From: Saccharopolyspora galaxeae
GTDB taxonomy: Bacteria; Actinomycetota; Actinomycetes; Mycobacteriales; Pseudonocardiaceae
Direction: 5' to 3'
Assembly (NCBI RefSeq): GCF_016526145.1
Contig: NZ_JADDUE010000006.1
Location: 62,001 to 126,000, forward strand
DNA: 64,000 nucleotides
The position numbers and the translations under genes were made by a program. Position 1 is the first letter of the stretch. Every line of letters starts with the position of its first letter. Positions 7,644 through 18,400 of this stretch are shown here, piece by piece. The notes beneath the pieces were generated by a model that was not told the origin of the DNA, did no database searches, and saw only the letters and a list, made by a program, of their open reading frames with translations.

Positions 7644-9932
7644 TCAGCTCAACGCCGGACGCACGGCTTCGGTTGCGCTGACCACGTTCTGCAACGCCGT
7701 CTCCACCTCGGCGTAGCCGCGGGTCTTGAGCCCGCAGTCCGGGTTCACCCACAGCCGCTCGGCGGGCACCGCCGACAGCGCCGCCCGCAACAGGTCGGAG
7801 ACCTCGCCGGATTCCGGCACCCGCGGCGAGTGGATGTCGTAGACACCGGGCCCGACGCCGCGGCCGAACCCGACCTCGTTGAGGTCGTCCAGCACCTCCA
7901 TCCGCGAACGGGCCGCTTCGATGCTGGTCACATCCGCGTCCAGGGCCACGATCGCGTTGATCACGTCACCGAACTCGGAGTAGCACAGGTGCGTGTGGAT
8001 CTGGGTCGAATCCGAGATGCCGGAGGTGGCCAGCCGGAACGACTCCACCGCCCAGTCCAGGTACTCCTCGTGCTGCGCCGACCGCAGCGGCAGCAGCTCG
8101 CGCAACGCGGGCTCGTCGACCTGGATGGCCCGGATCCCGGCGTTCTCCAAGTCCTTGACCTCGTCCCGGACCGCGAGCCCCACCTGCCGGGCGGTCTTGG
8201 CCAGCGGCTGGTCGTCGCGCACGAACGACCACGCGAGGATGGTGACCGGGCCGGTCAGCATGCCCTTCACCGGCTTCTCGGTGAGCTGCTGGGCGTACTT
8301 CGCCCAGTCCACCGTGATCGGCGCGGGCCGGGACACGTCGCCGAACAGGATCGGCGGGCGCACGCAGCGGGAGCCGTAGGACTGCACCCAGCCGTTCTGC
8401 GTGCTGACGAATCCCTCCATGTGCTCGGAGAAGTACTGCACCATGTCGTTGCGCTCGGGCTCGCCGTGCACCAGCACGTCCAGGCCCAGTTCCTCCTGCA
8501 GCCGGATGACCCGCTCGATCTCGTCGCGCATCCGCTGCTTGTAGGTGGCCTGGTCGATGTTGCCCTTCTGCAGCGCGGCACGGGCCTTGCGGACGTCGGT
8601 GGTCTGCGGGAACGAGCCGATCGTGGTGGTCGGCAGCGGTGGCAGCCGCAGCGATTTCTGTTGCGCCGCACGGCGGTTCTCGTAGGCGCCGCGGCGCGCG
8701 TGCTCGGGTCTGAGCGAGTCCAGCCGCGCCTGCACCCGGTTGTTGCGCACGCGGTCGGCGTTGGCCCGGTCGGCGATCACCTGGCGCGCGGCGATCAGCT
8801 GCTCGCCGACCGCGTCGCGGCCCTCGTGCAGTGCCCGGCCGAGCACCACGACCTCGTCGACCTTCTGCGCCGCGAACGCCAGCCACGACTTGACCTGCGG
8901 GTCGATGCCGGTCTCCGCCTCGACGTCGTAGGGCGAGTGCAGCAGCGAGCAGGACGTGCTGACCGCGACCGAACCGGCCACGCCGAGCAGCGTCGCCGCC
9001 GTGGTCAGCGCCTTGTCCAGGTCGGTGCGCCAGATGTTGCGGCCGTCGACCAGGCCGGCGACCAGCGTCTTGTCCCGCAGCCCCTGGACAGCGGGCAGTT
9101 TGTCCACAGTGGAGGACCCGGCGATCAGGTCGACGCCCAGCGCCTCCACCTCGGCGGCGGCGAGCACGCCCAGCGCGTCGCCGAGATCGCCGAAGTAGGA
9201 GGACACGAAGATCTTCGGCCGCTCCCGCAGCTCGCCGAGCTTGCGGTAGGCGGCGCGCAACGCGTCCAGCTCGGCCTGCGAGCGATCCGCGACGAACGCG
9301 GGCTCGTCCAGCTGCACCCACTCCACACCGGCGCGGTGCAGCTCACCGAGCAGCTCGGTGTACGCGGTGAGCAGGTCGTCGAGCCGGTCCAGCGGGCGGA
9401 ACGATTCCGGCGCGCCCTCCTCCGGCTTCGACAGCAGCAGGAACGTCAGCGGTCCGACCAGCACCGGACGGGTCTGCACGCCGAGTTCAGCCGCCTCGTT
9501 GTACTGGTCGACGGGAGTCTGGTCGGACAGCGCGAACGCCGTGTCCGGGCCGATCTCCGGCACCAGGTAGTGGTAGTTGGTGTCGAACCACTTCGTCATC
9601 TCCAGCGGCGGTGTCGATTCCACGCCGCGTGCCAACGCGAAGTAGGTGTCCAGCGGGCTCAGGCCCAGCTCCCGGAAGCGGCGCGGGACCGCGCCGAACG
9701 TGACGGCGGTGTCGAGCACCTGGTCGTAGTACGAGAACGTGTTGCCGGGCACCGAATCCAGCCCGGCGTCGCGCAGCGATCGCCAGGTGTCGGTGCGCAG
9801 GGTGCGTGCGACTTCGCGCAGTTCCGGCTCGGAGATCCGGGACTTCCAGTAGTTCTCCAGCGCACGCTTGAGTTCCCGGTTCGGGCCGATCCGGGGGTAG
9901 CCGAGTACGGTGGAGCCGATCTTGCTGGCCAA
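7644..9932 (-). CDS. metE: Cobalamin-independent methionine synthase
   Basis: MetE moves a methyl group from 5-methyltetrahydropteroyltri-L-glutamate to homocysteine, making methionine without vitamin B12. The 762-residue protein has family-normal length and opens with the diagnostic [15 protein letters not shown]. Zinc ligands are present: His and Cys in [12 protein letters not shown], Cys in [10 protein letters not shown] near the C-terminus, and Glu/Asp in [10 protein letters not shown]. The start is a TTG at 9932 preceded by GAGGAGAG; no ATG or GTG fits better. A cobalamin riboswitch lies 130 bases upstream, so the gene should be off when B12 is available, which implies a B12-dependent MetH elsewhere. 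Confidence 0.97.
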   Translation of the reverse strand: MASKIGSTVLGYPRIGPNRELKRALENYWKSRISEPELREVARTLRTDTWRSLRDAGLDSVPGNTFSYYDQVLDTAVTFGAVPRRFRELGLSPLDTYFALARGVESTPPLEMTKWFDTNYHYLVPEIGPDTAFALSDQTPVDQYNEAAELGVQTRPVLVGPLTFLLLSKPEEGAPESFRPLDRLDDLLTAYTELLGELHRAGVEWVQLDEPAFVADRSQAELDALRAAYRKLGELRERPKIFVSSYFGDLGDALGVLAAAEVEALGVDLIAGSSTVDKLPAVQGLRDKTLVAGLVDGRNIWRTDLDKALTTAATLLGVAGSVAVSTSCSLLHSPYDVEAETGIDPQVKSWLAFAAQKVDEVVVLGRALHEGRDAVGEQLIAARQVIADRANADRVRNNRVQARLDSLRPEHARRGAYENRRAAQQKSLRLPPLPTTTIGSFPQTTDVRKARAALQKGNIDQATYKQRMRDEIERVIRLQEELGLDVLVHGEPERNDMVQYFSEHMEGFVSTQNGWVQSYGSRCVRPPILFGDVSRPAPITVDWAKYAQQLTEKPVKGMLTGPVTILAWSFVRDDQPLAKTARQVGLAVRDEVKDLENAGIRAIQVDEPALRELLPLRSAQHEEYLDWAVESFRLATSGISDSTQIHTHLCYSEFGDVINAIVALDADVTSIEAARSRMEVLDDLNEVGFGRGVGPGVYDIHSPRVPESGEVSDLLRAALSAVPAERLWVNPDCGLKTRGYAEVETALQNVVSATEAVRPALS

Positions 9933-10063
9933 CGCTCTCTCCTCGCGAGCTCGACGGCAGGTTCGCCGAGGTCGCGCCGGGACCGGCACACGCCACCGCG
10001 TGCGGTTCCTCCACCGGTCCTCCCGCGGGACCTCGGGCTCGCGTGCGCATCGCGGCGCACGCA

Positions 10064-10296
10064 CCGGCGGCAGGTCTTCGGACTCGCGGGCGTTCCTCCG
10101 GCGGGTGCCGGGTCTTCCTACTGACCGTCGGCTTCCCGAGCGCGTGCTCAGTGCTGTGACCGGCCGGAACCGGTGACGGCGTTCGTTCCCACTCACCGCT
10201 GCGGGGCAGTCCCGGATTCGCACCGGGTTCCCTCTTGCCTCGCCCGCCGCGTGCCTGCTCGGGCCGGTGCGGGCGAACCACCAGCACGTCGGAGGT
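10064..10296 (-). promoter_or_regulatory. Cobalamin (B12) riboswitch upstream of metE
   Basis: On the minus strand the leader carries the B12-box pattern GGGAACCCGGTGCGAATCC, then GGGACTGCCCCGCAGCGGT. Further on is the downstream arm ending GAGTCCGAAGACCTGCCGCC, the conserved 3' P3/J6-3 end of the adenosylcobalamin aptamer. A possible expression platform, GC-rich and containing the ribosome-binding region, runs from here to the TTG start at 9932. Boundaries are approximate. Confidence 0.93.
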
Positions 10297-10619
10297 TACC
10301 CAGTTCTGCTCGGAAGACAAGGCCCGCGAACTCCGACATCGCGTCCACTGCATGGGAAAGCGCGATAGGTGACCTGGGATTTCGACCGATCTCGCGCAAT
10401 TCGCGGGAGAAACCGGATCGGAGACGCGGATCACGTCCGAACGGCTGCGAAGCGGGGTCGCCGACCGTGCGGTGAGCGGGCGCGGCGGGGTCGAAGATCG
10501 CGGATCTGTCGATCGGCTTGCCGTTCTATACCGGCTCTGCAACGCCGCCCGCGTCGGTCCCACGGTCGGCGGAGCTGCCCGTTACCCTGCTCCGTGCAGC
10601 TCAGCAATGTGGTGAACAG
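10297..10619 (-). other. Non-coding stretch upstream of the metE riboswitch
   Basis: About 320 bases without a convincing gene on either strand. The metE promoter must lie here, read leftward, and the tRNA-Arg promoter near its right end, read rightward. I see no confident -35/-10 pair. Confidence 0.5.
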
Positions 10620-10693
10620 GCCCTCGTAGCTCAGTCGGACAGAGCAAAGGACTTCTAATCCTTAGGTCGCAGGTTCGAGTCCTGCCGGGGGCG
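10620..10693 (+). tRNA. tRNA-Arg (anticodon TCT)
   Basis: A complete cloverleaf: acceptor GCCCTCG pairs with CGGGGGC, the D arm is GCTC/GAGC, the anticodon stem AAGGA/TCCTT encloses loop CTTCTAA (anticodon TCT), and the T arm is GCAGG-TTCGAGT-CCTGC, with discriminator G. CCA is not encoded. It reads AGA codons, which are rare in this GC-rich DNA. Confidence 0.95.
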
Positions 10694-10992
10694 CTTTTCC
10701 CTGGTCGAGAGTTCGAACCACAGCATCTCAAGATCAATTGAGCGTACCTTAACCCACGTTCCGCGGAGGTGCCGAACGCCTCTCGGGCCGACTTCGTGGC
10801 GCGTACTCTCCGCAACTCCGCCGCGTCCGTACGTGTACAAATTGATCACTTTCGGTGTCGAACCTGATCACGTTTCGTGCTGATTGATCGTGGCTGCCGA
10901 CGCTTGATCCGGCCGGTCCTGCTCAGTTGCGCGGTTCGCGTGCGTCGGCACCCGAAAACCGCAGGTCAGGACATGTCCGTTAGGCTCGGCGC
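10694..10992. other. Gene-free, relatively AT-rich stretch after tRNA-Arg
   Basis: The 299 bases between the tRNA and the CopD-CtaG gene include AT-rich patches (around 10720-10755 and 10838-10875) unlike the surroundings. Short open frames here read through the tRNA gene and are not credible. No attachment-site repeat of the tRNA 3' end was found nearby. Confidence 0.5.
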
Positions 10993-13005
10993 GTGGCTTC
11001 TGAGACGGTTCCGGCCGGACGGCGCAGATCGAGTGCGGTGGGAGTGCTGGTCGGCACGGCCGGACTCCTGGCCGCGGTGGTGGCGATCGCGCTGACCGCG
11101 TTGTCCGCGAGCGACGCCTACGCCGCCTACGGCCTGCCGGACCCCGGCGCGGTCACCAGGTTCGGGCTGCCCGTGGCGCGGGTGCTGGCCGAATCCGGCG
11201 CGGTGGTGTGCATCGGTTCGCTGCTGCTGGCCTCGTTCGGCATCCCGGCGCGGCGATCCGGGCCGTTGACGGCCGACGGCTACGCGGCGGTGCGGGCCGC
11301 AGGCTGGGCGGCCGCGCTGTGGTGCGTCGGCGCTGTATTGCTGGTGCCGTTCACTGCCGCGGACGCCACCGGACGTCCGGTGAGCGAGGTGCTCGACAGC
11401 ACCGTGCTGTTCGGCCTCGTGGACGCGTTGGAAGAGGCCAAGTCGTGGCTGATCACCGCGGTGATCGCGTTCGTGCTCGCCGTCGCCTGCCGGATCGTGC
11501 TGTCGTGGGGCTGGACGGTCGCGCTTTTCGCGCTGTCGCTGGCCGGGATGCTGCCGCTGATCGCCACCGGGCACTCCGCCAGCGGCGGTGCGCACGACAT
11601 CGCCACGAACAGCCTGCTGTTCCACCTGTACTCCGCGACGATCTGGGTCGGCGGGCTGATCGCCGTGCTCGCGCACCTGGCGCGCAAGGGCGCGCACGCG
11701 GGGCTGGTGGCGCGGCGGTTCTCCAAGATCGCGCTGGTGTGCTGGATCGTGATGGCGGTCTCCGGCGTGCTCAACTCCTACGTGCGGGTGCCGCCGGAGC
11801 AGTTGTTCACGACCACCTACGGGGCGTTGGTCGTGGTCAAGGTGCTGTGCCTGGCGCTGCTCGGTGTCATCGCGTACTTCCAGCGGGAACGCGCGGTCAA
11901 GCGGATCGAGGAAGGTGCCGGGCGCAACGCGCTGCTGCGGCTGGGCGCGGTCGAGGTCCTCGCGATGTTCGCGACCATCGGTGTCGCCGTCGCGCTCGGA
12001 CGTACGCCGCCGCCCGCGGAGCTCGGCCCGCTGCCCTCGCGGGTGGAGCTGCTGGTCGGGTACCCGATCGAACCGCCGACCGTGCTGCGGCTGCTGTTCG
12101 ACTTCCGCTTCGACCTGGTCTTCGGGACGTTCTCGATCGCGTTGGCCGCGCTGTACGTGTGGGGCGTGGTCAAGCTGCGGCGGCGCGGCGACCGGTGGCC
12201 GGTGGGGCGCACCGCGGCGTGGCTGCTCGGGTGCGCGTCGATCCTGATCGCCACCTCGGCGGGCATCGGCCGGTACGCGCCCGCCATGTTCAGCGTCCAC
12301 ATGGGACAGCACATGGTGCTGTCGATGCTCTCGCCGGTGCTGCTGGTGCTGGCCGGGCCGACGTCGTTGGCGCTGCGGGTGCTCAAGCCGGCCTCGAAGG
12401 ACCAGCCGCCGGGGCCGCGGGAGTGGTTGCTGGCCTTCCTGCATTCGCCGCTCACGCGGCTGCTGACCAACCCGCTGGTGGCGTTGGCGCTGTTCGTGGG
12501 GTCGTTCTGGGCGCTGTACTTCTCCGGGTTGTTCGACGCGGCGCTGTACGAGCATTGGGCGCACCTGGCGATGAACGCGCACTTCCTGCTGGTGGGCTAC
12601 GTCTTCTACTGGCCGGTGATCGGCATCGATCCGGCGCCGCGGCAGCTGCCGCCGCTGGTGAAGGTCGGGCTGGTGTTCGCTTCGATGCCGTTCCACGCGT
12701 TCTTCGGCATCACGCTGATGATGTCCAAGACGGTGATCGGCTCGGACTTCTACCGCGGGCTGGCGCTGCCTTGGGTGCCGGACCTGCTGGCGGATCAGAA
12801 CCTCGGCGGGGGCCTCGCGTGGGCGTCCGGAGAAGTGCCGTTGGTCGTGGTGATGCTGGCGCTGCTGATCCAGTGGTCGCGCGCGGACGATCGGGCCGCA
12901 CGGCGGATCGACCGCAAGGCCGATGCGGACGGGGACGCGGACCTCAAGGCGTACAACGAAATGCTGCGCCGCCTGTCGGAGGGCGACACGTCCGGCAGCC
13001 GCTGA
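10993..13005 (+). CDS. CopD-CtaG fusion: copper transport/cytochrome c oxidase assembly membrane protein
   Basis: A 670-residue polytopic membrane protein in two domains. Residues about 15-345 form a CopD-like region with the diagnostic LFHLYSATIWVGGLIAVLAHLA (His ligands) and an RFSKIALVCWIVMAVSGVLNSYVR helix. Residues about 355-650 are a caa3_CtaG domain: MFSVHMGQHMVLSMLSPVLLVLAGP, YEHWAHLAMNAHFLLVGYVFYWPVIGIDP, and a His-containing FASMPFHAFFGITLM. The fusion is common in actinobacteria and is linked to copper delivery to the aa3 oxidase CuB centre or to copper tolerance. Start is GTG 10993. The tail is charged and cytoplasmic. Confidence 0.93.
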   Translation: MASETVPAGRRRSSAVGVLVGTAGLLAAVVAIALTALSASDAYAAYGLPDPGAVTRFGLPVARVLAESGAVVCIGSLLLASFGIPARRSGPLTADGYAAVRAAGWAAALWCVGAVLLVPFTAADATGRPVSEVLDSTVLFGLVDALEEAKSWLITAVIAFVLAVACRIVLSWGWTVALFALSLAGMLPLIATGHSASGGAHDIATNSLLFHLYSATIWVGGLIAVLAHLARKGAHAGLVARRFSKIALVCWIVMAVSGVLNSYVRVPPEQLFTTTYGALVVVKVLCLALLGVIAYFQRERAVKRIEEGAGRNALLRLGAVEVLAMFATIGVAVALGRTPPPAELGPLPSRVELLVGYPIEPPTVLRLLFDFRFDLVFGTFSIALAALYVWGVVKLRRRGDRWPVGRTAAWLLGCASILIATSAGIGRYAPAMFSVHMGQHMVLSMLSPVLLVLAGPTSLALRVLKPASKDQPPGPREWLLAFLHSPLTRLLTNPLVALALFVGSFWALYFSGLFDAALYEHWAHLAMNAHFLLVGYVFYWPVIGIDPAPRQLPPLVKVGLVFASMPFHAFFGITLMMSKTVIGSDFYRGLALPWVPDLLADQNLGGGLAWASGEVPLVVVMLALLIQWSRADDRAARRIDRKADADGDADLKAYNEMLRRLSEGDTSGSR

Positions 13006-13154
13006 GTTGTCCACAACAGCCGCGTCCGTCCACAGATCGTGAAATCGAGGTGGCGGCGCGTGATCGGCGCACCGCAAGCTGGATTCAGGCCGAGATCCGG
13101 CCCGGCGCTTTCGTCCGAGGGGCGGGCGCCGCACGGGACAGCGAGGCGGTAGTG

Positions 13155-13586
13155 ATGTTCGAAACCGGTGTGGCGGTCGTGGGAACGGTGCTGACCGAGC
13201 CGCGGACCCGCGAGGTGTCCGGCAGCAAGGTAGTCAGCTTCCGGGTGGGCAGCAGTGCCCGGCGCTTCGACAAGACCACCGAGCAGTGGGTGGACGGTGA
13301 TCGGCTGGTCGCCACCGTGAACTGCTGGCGGCGGGTGGCGGACGGAGTGGACGGCGTGGTCGCGAAGAGCGCGCCGGTGGTCGTATCCGGCCGGTTGCGC
13401 ACGCGGGAGTACGAGCTGCACGGGCAATGGCGAACCTCGGTCGAGATCGAGGCGAACGCGGTGGGGCTGGATCTGGCGCGCAGCAACCGTTTTCCGGAGC
13501 CGGAGGCGGCGCCCGCAGCGGTCGGCGGCACCGGCGGTTCGCGCGGATTCGACGCGGGAAAGGTCACCGCGGCCCGTCCCGGCTGA
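13155..13586 (+). CDS. Second single-stranded DNA-binding protein (SsbB-like)
   Basis: A 143-residue OB-fold SSB: VAVVGTVLTEPRTREVSGSKVVSFRVGSS, a W-containing VNCWRRVADG strand, and the GRLRTREYELHGQWRTSVEIEANAVGLDL segment typical of SSB. The C-terminus lacks the acidic DDDxPF tip that housekeeping SSB uses to recruit partners, so this is a paralogue, equivalent in position to M. tuberculosis Rv2478c beside ettA. Such paralogues are tied to competence-like or sporulation roles in relatives; role here unknown. GAGGCGG precedes the ATG. Confidence 0.9.
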   Translation: MFETGVAVVGTVLTEPRTREVSGSKVVSFRVGSSARRFDKTTEQWVDGDRLVATVNCWRRVADGVDGVVAKSAPVVVSGRLRTREYELHGQWRTSVEIEANAVGLDLARSNRFPEPEAAPAAVGGTGGSRGFDAGKVTAARPG

Positions 13587-13714
13587 TCTTGCAGCCGGTT
13601 GACCAGCGGTGATGATGTTGCCAGGGGTGTTCGTGAGCAGTCGGTGCACCGCTGTCGGGGCGGCAACCGACGGCGGTGCACGAGACGACACGGGCCGCAT
13701 CTACGATTTGGGGT

Positions 13715-15391
13715 ATGGCCGAGTTCGTTTACACCATGAAGAAGGTGCGGAAGGCGCACGGGGACAAGGTCATCCTCGAGGAAGCGACCCTCCAGTTCTA
13801 CCCCGGTGCGAAGATCGGCGTCGTCGGTCCCAACGGCGCCGGCAAGTCGACCGTGCTCAAGATCATGGCTGGACTCGAGCAGCCGGACAACGGTGAGGCG
13901 TTCCTCTCGCCCGGTTTCACGGTCGGCATCATGCAGCAGGAGCCGCCGCTGAACGAGGAGAAGACCGTCCTCGGCAACGTCGAGGAAGGCGTCGGCGAGA
14001 TCATCCAGAAGCTGCACCGCTTCAACACGATCGCCGAGCAGCTCGCCACCGACTACACCGACGAGCTGATGGAGGAGATGGGCCGGCTCCAGGAAGAGCT
14101 GGACCACGCCGACGCCTGGGAGATCGACTCCCACCTCGAGCAGGCGATGGACGCGCTGCGCTGCCCGCCGCCGGACGCCCCGGTCACCCAGCTCTCCGGT
14201 GGTGAGCGCCGCCGGGTCGCGTTGTGCAAGCTGCTGCTGAGCAAGCCGGACCTGTTGCTGCTGGACGAGCCCACCAACCACCTCGACGCCGAGAGCGTGC
14301 TGTGGCTGGAGCAGTTCCTGCAGAACTACGAGGGCGCCGTGCTGGCCGTGACGCACGACAGGTACTTCCTGGACAACGTGGCCGGCTGGATCCTGGAGCT
14401 GGACCGCGGCCGGACTTACCCGTACGAGGGCAACTACTCCACTTACCTGGAGAAGAAGCAGGAGCGGCTGGCCGTGCAGGGCAAGCGCGACCAGAAGCTG
14501 CAGAAGCGCCTCAAGGACGAGCTGGAGTGGGTCCGCTCCAACACCAAGGCGCGCCAGAGCAAGTCGCGTTCCCGGCTGGAGCGCTACGAAGAGATGGCCG
14601 CCGAGGCGGAGAAGACCCGCAAGCTCGACTTCGAGGAGATCCAGATCCCGCCGGGGCCGCGGCTGGGCAACCTGGTCGTGGAGACCGAGCACCTCAAGAA
14701 GGGCTTCGGCGACAACCTGCTGATCGACGATCTGTCGTTCAACCTGCCGCCCAACGGCATCGTCGGGGTCATCGGCCCCAACGGCGTCGGCAAGACGACC
14801 CTGTTCAAGACCATCGTCGGGCTCGAGGAGCCGGACGCGGGCAAGGTCCGGGTCGGCGACACCGTCAAGTTGTCCTACGTCGACCAGAACCGGGCCAGCA
14901 TCGATCCGCAGAAGAACGTGTGGGAGGTGGTTTCCGAAGGTCTCGACCACATCCAGGTCGGGCAGGTCGAGATGCCCTCCCGCGCGTACGTGAGCGCGTT
15001 CGGCTTCAAAGGCGCCGACCAGCAGAAGCCCGCGGGGGTGCTCTCCGGCGGTGAGCGCAACCGGCTGAACCTCGCGTTGACCCTCAAAGAGGGCGGCAAC
15101 CTGATCCTGCTGGACGAGCCGACCAACGACCTCGACGTCGAAACGCTCGGCTCGTTGGAGAACGCGCTGGAGAACTTCCCGGGCTGCGCCGTGGTGATCT
15201 CGCACGACAGGTGGTTCCTGGACCGGGTCGCCACGCACATCCTCGCGTGGGAAGGCGACGACGAGAACCCGGCCAAGTGGTTCTGGTTCGAGGGCAACTT
15301 CGAGGGCTACGAGAAGAACAAGATCGACAGACTGGGCCAGGAAGCTGCTCGCCCGCACCGTGTCACCCACCGGAAGTTGACCCGGGGCTGA
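13715..15391 (+). CDS. ettA: Energy-dependent translational throttle protein EttA (ABC-F ATPase)
   Basis: A 558-residue soluble twin-ATPase that binds the ribosomal E site and gates the first peptide bond according to ATP/ADP level. Walker A motifs are GPNGAGKST (residues about 39-47) and GPNGVGKTT (about 354-362); signature motifs LSGGERRRVAL and LSGGERNRLNL and Walker B LLLDEPTNHLD and ILLDEPTNDLD are intact. The PtIM linker includes the Arg-rich RQSKSRSRLERYEE. The opening MAEFVYTMKKVRKAHGDKVIL is diagnostic. The gene starts 129 bases after ssb, and the following gene starts 10 bases after its stop. Confidence 0.96.
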   Translation: MAEFVYTMKKVRKAHGDKVILEEATLQFYPGAKIGVVGPNGAGKSTVLKIMAGLEQPDNGEAFLSPGFTVGIMQQEPPLNEEKTVLGNVEEGVGEIIQKLHRFNTIAEQLATDYTDELMEEMGRLQEELDHADAWEIDSHLEQAMDALRCPPPDAPVTQLSGGERRRVALCKLLLSKPDLLLLDEPTNHLDAESVLWLEQFLQNYEGAVLAVTHDRYFLDNVAGWILELDRGRTYPYEGNYSTYLEKKQERLAVQGKRDQKLQKRLKDELEWVRSNTKARQSKSRSRLERYEEMAAEAEKTRKLDFEEIQIPPGPRLGNLVVETEHLKKGFGDNLLIDDLSFNLPPNGIVGVIGPNGVGKTTLFKTIVGLEEPDAGKVRVGDTVKLSYVDQNRASIDPQKNVWEVVSEGLDHIQVGQVEMPSRAYVSAFGFKGADQQKPAGVLSGGERNRLNLALTLKEGGNLILLDEPTNDLDVETLGSLENALENFPGCAVVISHDRWFLDRVATHILAWEGDDENPAKWFWFEGNFEGYEKNKIDRLGQEAARPHRVTHRKLTRG

Positions 15392-15401
15392 ACGGGGAGG
15401 C

Positions 15402-18400
15402 GTGTTGGCCAGCGTGCACGAGGCTCAGCCGAGCGGTGTGGCGCACGAGCTGTACGAACCCGCCTGGCAGATGCGATGGCGGGTACCCGAGCTTGCTCTG
15501 ATGCTCGGTGATCAGGCCGTCGCGCAGGCCAGACGCCTCGGTGACCGTTCGTTGCGGCTGCGCGCCGAGGCGGTGGCGCTGTTCGCGTCGAACCGCCTCG
15601 GGCACGGCGTGGAGGTGACCGGTCGCGCGATCGCGGCCGTCCGCGACGCCGAGGCGGCCGACGACCACGAGCTCGCCACGGAGCTGCGGATCGAGCTCGC
15701 GTGCTGCGCGCGCAGCGCGGGCGGGCACGAGGTCGCGCTGCGGATCCTGCAACCGGTCGTCGAACGCGAACGGATCGAGCCGACGCTGCGCGCGCACGCC
15801 TTGATCGAACTCGCCGCGGCGCTGCCCGGCAAGCAGCAGGACGGCGAGCGCGCGGACGCGCTCGACGAAGCCGAACGCCTCTACTCCGCCACCTCCGAGC
15901 TCAACCGGGACACCAGCCGGGTGCTGCTGTCCCGGGTGCACACCGCGCGGGCCGGGAACCTGCGGCGCAACGGTGACTTCGAGGAGGCGGCGCGGGTCGC
16001 CGAGGCCGGGTTGTCGGACCTGGAGCGGCTCGGCGACCCGGCCGCGGAAAGCGGGGAGCTGCACGCACGCCTGGTGCTGGAGCGCGTGCACTCGTTGCTG
16101 GACCTGGGGCGTCGTGGTGCGGCCGTGGAGGCGGCCGCGCCGGTGGTCCGGGCTCCCGTACGAGCGGCCGCGGCCGGACCGTCCGGCTGGCTGCGGCTTG
16201 CGCTGGCCACCCGCGTGCACTTGCCGTCGGGAGAACTCGCCGCGGCGGTGCAGCTGCTCAACGACGCGGCGGCGAACGCCGAACGGCACAAGCTGGATTG
16301 CTTGCTCAGCGAGTCGCTGAGCATGTCCGCGCAGGTGCACGAACGATCCGAGGAGTTCGCCGAGGCGCTCACCTGCCTGCGCCGGGCCTACGCGGCCGAC
16401 CGCAGGTGGCGTGCCGCGATGCACTCCGCACGGGTGCGGTTGCTGACGGAGTTTCCCGCGCTGGCCGAGGCGGGTGCCGCGCAAGGACGCGGTGCCAGAA
16501 CCGCGCACCGGGCCGCCGAAGCACCGGCCCCTCGGCGCGCGGCGGATGCGCGTGAACAGTCCGATGGCCTTGCCGCTGCGGCGCCGCGGTCGCGGACGCA
16601 CGCCGCGGAGGATCCCGCGCGCACCGCCGCGGACTCCGCGCATGCCGAGCACTTCGCCGCGGTGTTCCCCGGCGCAGTAGTGCCGGACGAGACGGCTTCT
16701 TCCGGTGGCGCGGGCGCGTCCGCTCCGGAGCGGACCGGCCGACCCGAGACGGCTGCACATCCGCACGAGCCCGCCGAACCGGAGGAGACGGCGGGACGCC
16801 GACGCGCCGACGGCACCGGCAGGAGCCGCGCGCACCGCGCCGCGGAGCCGCCGGCCGAAACCGAGTCGCCGTCATCGCGCAGACGGGACGCCGCTGAGTA
16901 CGGTTCGCAGCATTCGACGCCCGCGCCGGAAAGTTTCGTCTCGCGGTGGGACGAACCGGCATTCGGGCGCGAGAGCGCCGCCTCCGCGGAGTCGGCCACG
17001 ACGTTCGCGGCCGGACACGAGTTCCCGCAGCCGGAACCGCCGCAACCCGAGGCACCCGCCGAGCCCGAAGATCCGCTGGACGCGTACCGGCAGCCGGGCG
17101 AGGGCAGCGTCCGTGACGCCGCTCGCCGGTTGATGGAGACGCTGACCAGCAGGGTCGACGAGGATCGCAAACGGGCCCAGGACCCGCTGCGGCGCAACGC
17201 CGCGGACGAACCCTCCACCGGGCGAGGCGCGGACATGCCGGCTCCGCGGGCCCCGCAGCAACCGGCGACCGGCGGAGGCCGCCGCCGCGCTCCGGAACCG
17301 GACGACGAGGCCCCGGCCGGTCACGGCGGGGTGGACGTTCCGGTCGGCAACGTCACCTCGGCTCCGTTCAGCGAGGACTTCCCGGTCCGCGACTTCGGTT
17401 CGCGAGCGGACGATCCGCTGCGAGCCCAGTCCGACTCGGCGCCGGATTCCGCCCCGTTGAGCGGATTTCCGGCTCCGCGCAGGTACCGGGAGGAAACCGG
17501 CGACCCGGCCGCGCAGCAACCGCCGTGGGAAACCGCGCGCGCCGCGGACCGGTGGGACGAGCAGCCGCCCGCACCGGACGTCACCGCGATCATGCCGGTG
17601 ATCGCGGTGCCGGAGGACGACGCGGAGTCGCACGGCGATGCCGTGCAGGTGGGTGCGGTGGAACCGGCAGGCGGTACCGAGCGCCCGGCTGCACCGCAGG
17701 CCGAGGACTCCGCCCCGCCGTACTCGGACTCGGCGGCTGGTCGGCTCGGTGCGCTGGACGAGTTCGCCGAGCCCTCGGACGGCGGCCGCCGTTCGCACGG
17801 GCGTTCGCTGGCCGAGATCCGCGAGAGCCTCGCCATGACGCAGGACCGCGAGAACGAGTCCCGCGGCGGGGCCCGGCACGCTCCCGCAGCTGACGACTAC
17901 TTGCGTACCGATGCTGAACAGCTCGACGATCCACCGCGCTCCGGTGGTTCGTGGGCGGATCGCTACCTGAGCGCGTACGCGGGCGAGGACCACCGCGCGA
18001 CCGGTCGCCGGGCGGCCAGGCACGCCGACCCGGACGAAGCGGCTGCGCCCGCGGCCTCCGACCCGGGTGCCTCGCTGTGGGATTCGGCGCCGTGGGAGCG
18101 CGGAACCGGCGATGCGGGCGACGGGTCGCAGGCTCCTGCCGACAACCTGCTGCCCGGCCCGGGAGTCCGCGGTCTGGGTGAATCCACCGGCGCGAACGCT
18201 GCGGAACCGGCGAGCAGGCACGCCGACCCCTCCTCCGAGCACGCGCGGTCCGCGGCGGAACTGCTCGCCAGGCACCGCGGTGCGGAACAACAGGCGCAGG
18301 ACTCACCGCAAGGAGAAGTCGGCCTCGCGGACCTGCTCGCCGAGGCCCTGCTGGCCTACGAGAACGGCAGGCGCGGCGACGAGCACGACGACGGGCAACG

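Noticed and set aside
10582-10849. Short minus-strand frames containing PGRTRTCDLRIRSPLL-type sequence
   Set aside because: This peptide is what results from translating the complement of a tRNA gene; it is a well-known false protein in databases.
10966-13134. A 722-codon minus-strand frame opposite CopD-CtaG, and similar ones opposite tig, clpX and the FdhF-like gene
   Set aside because: Same antisense artefact: His/Arg/Gln-rich, no start context, no family, and a clear gene on the other strand.
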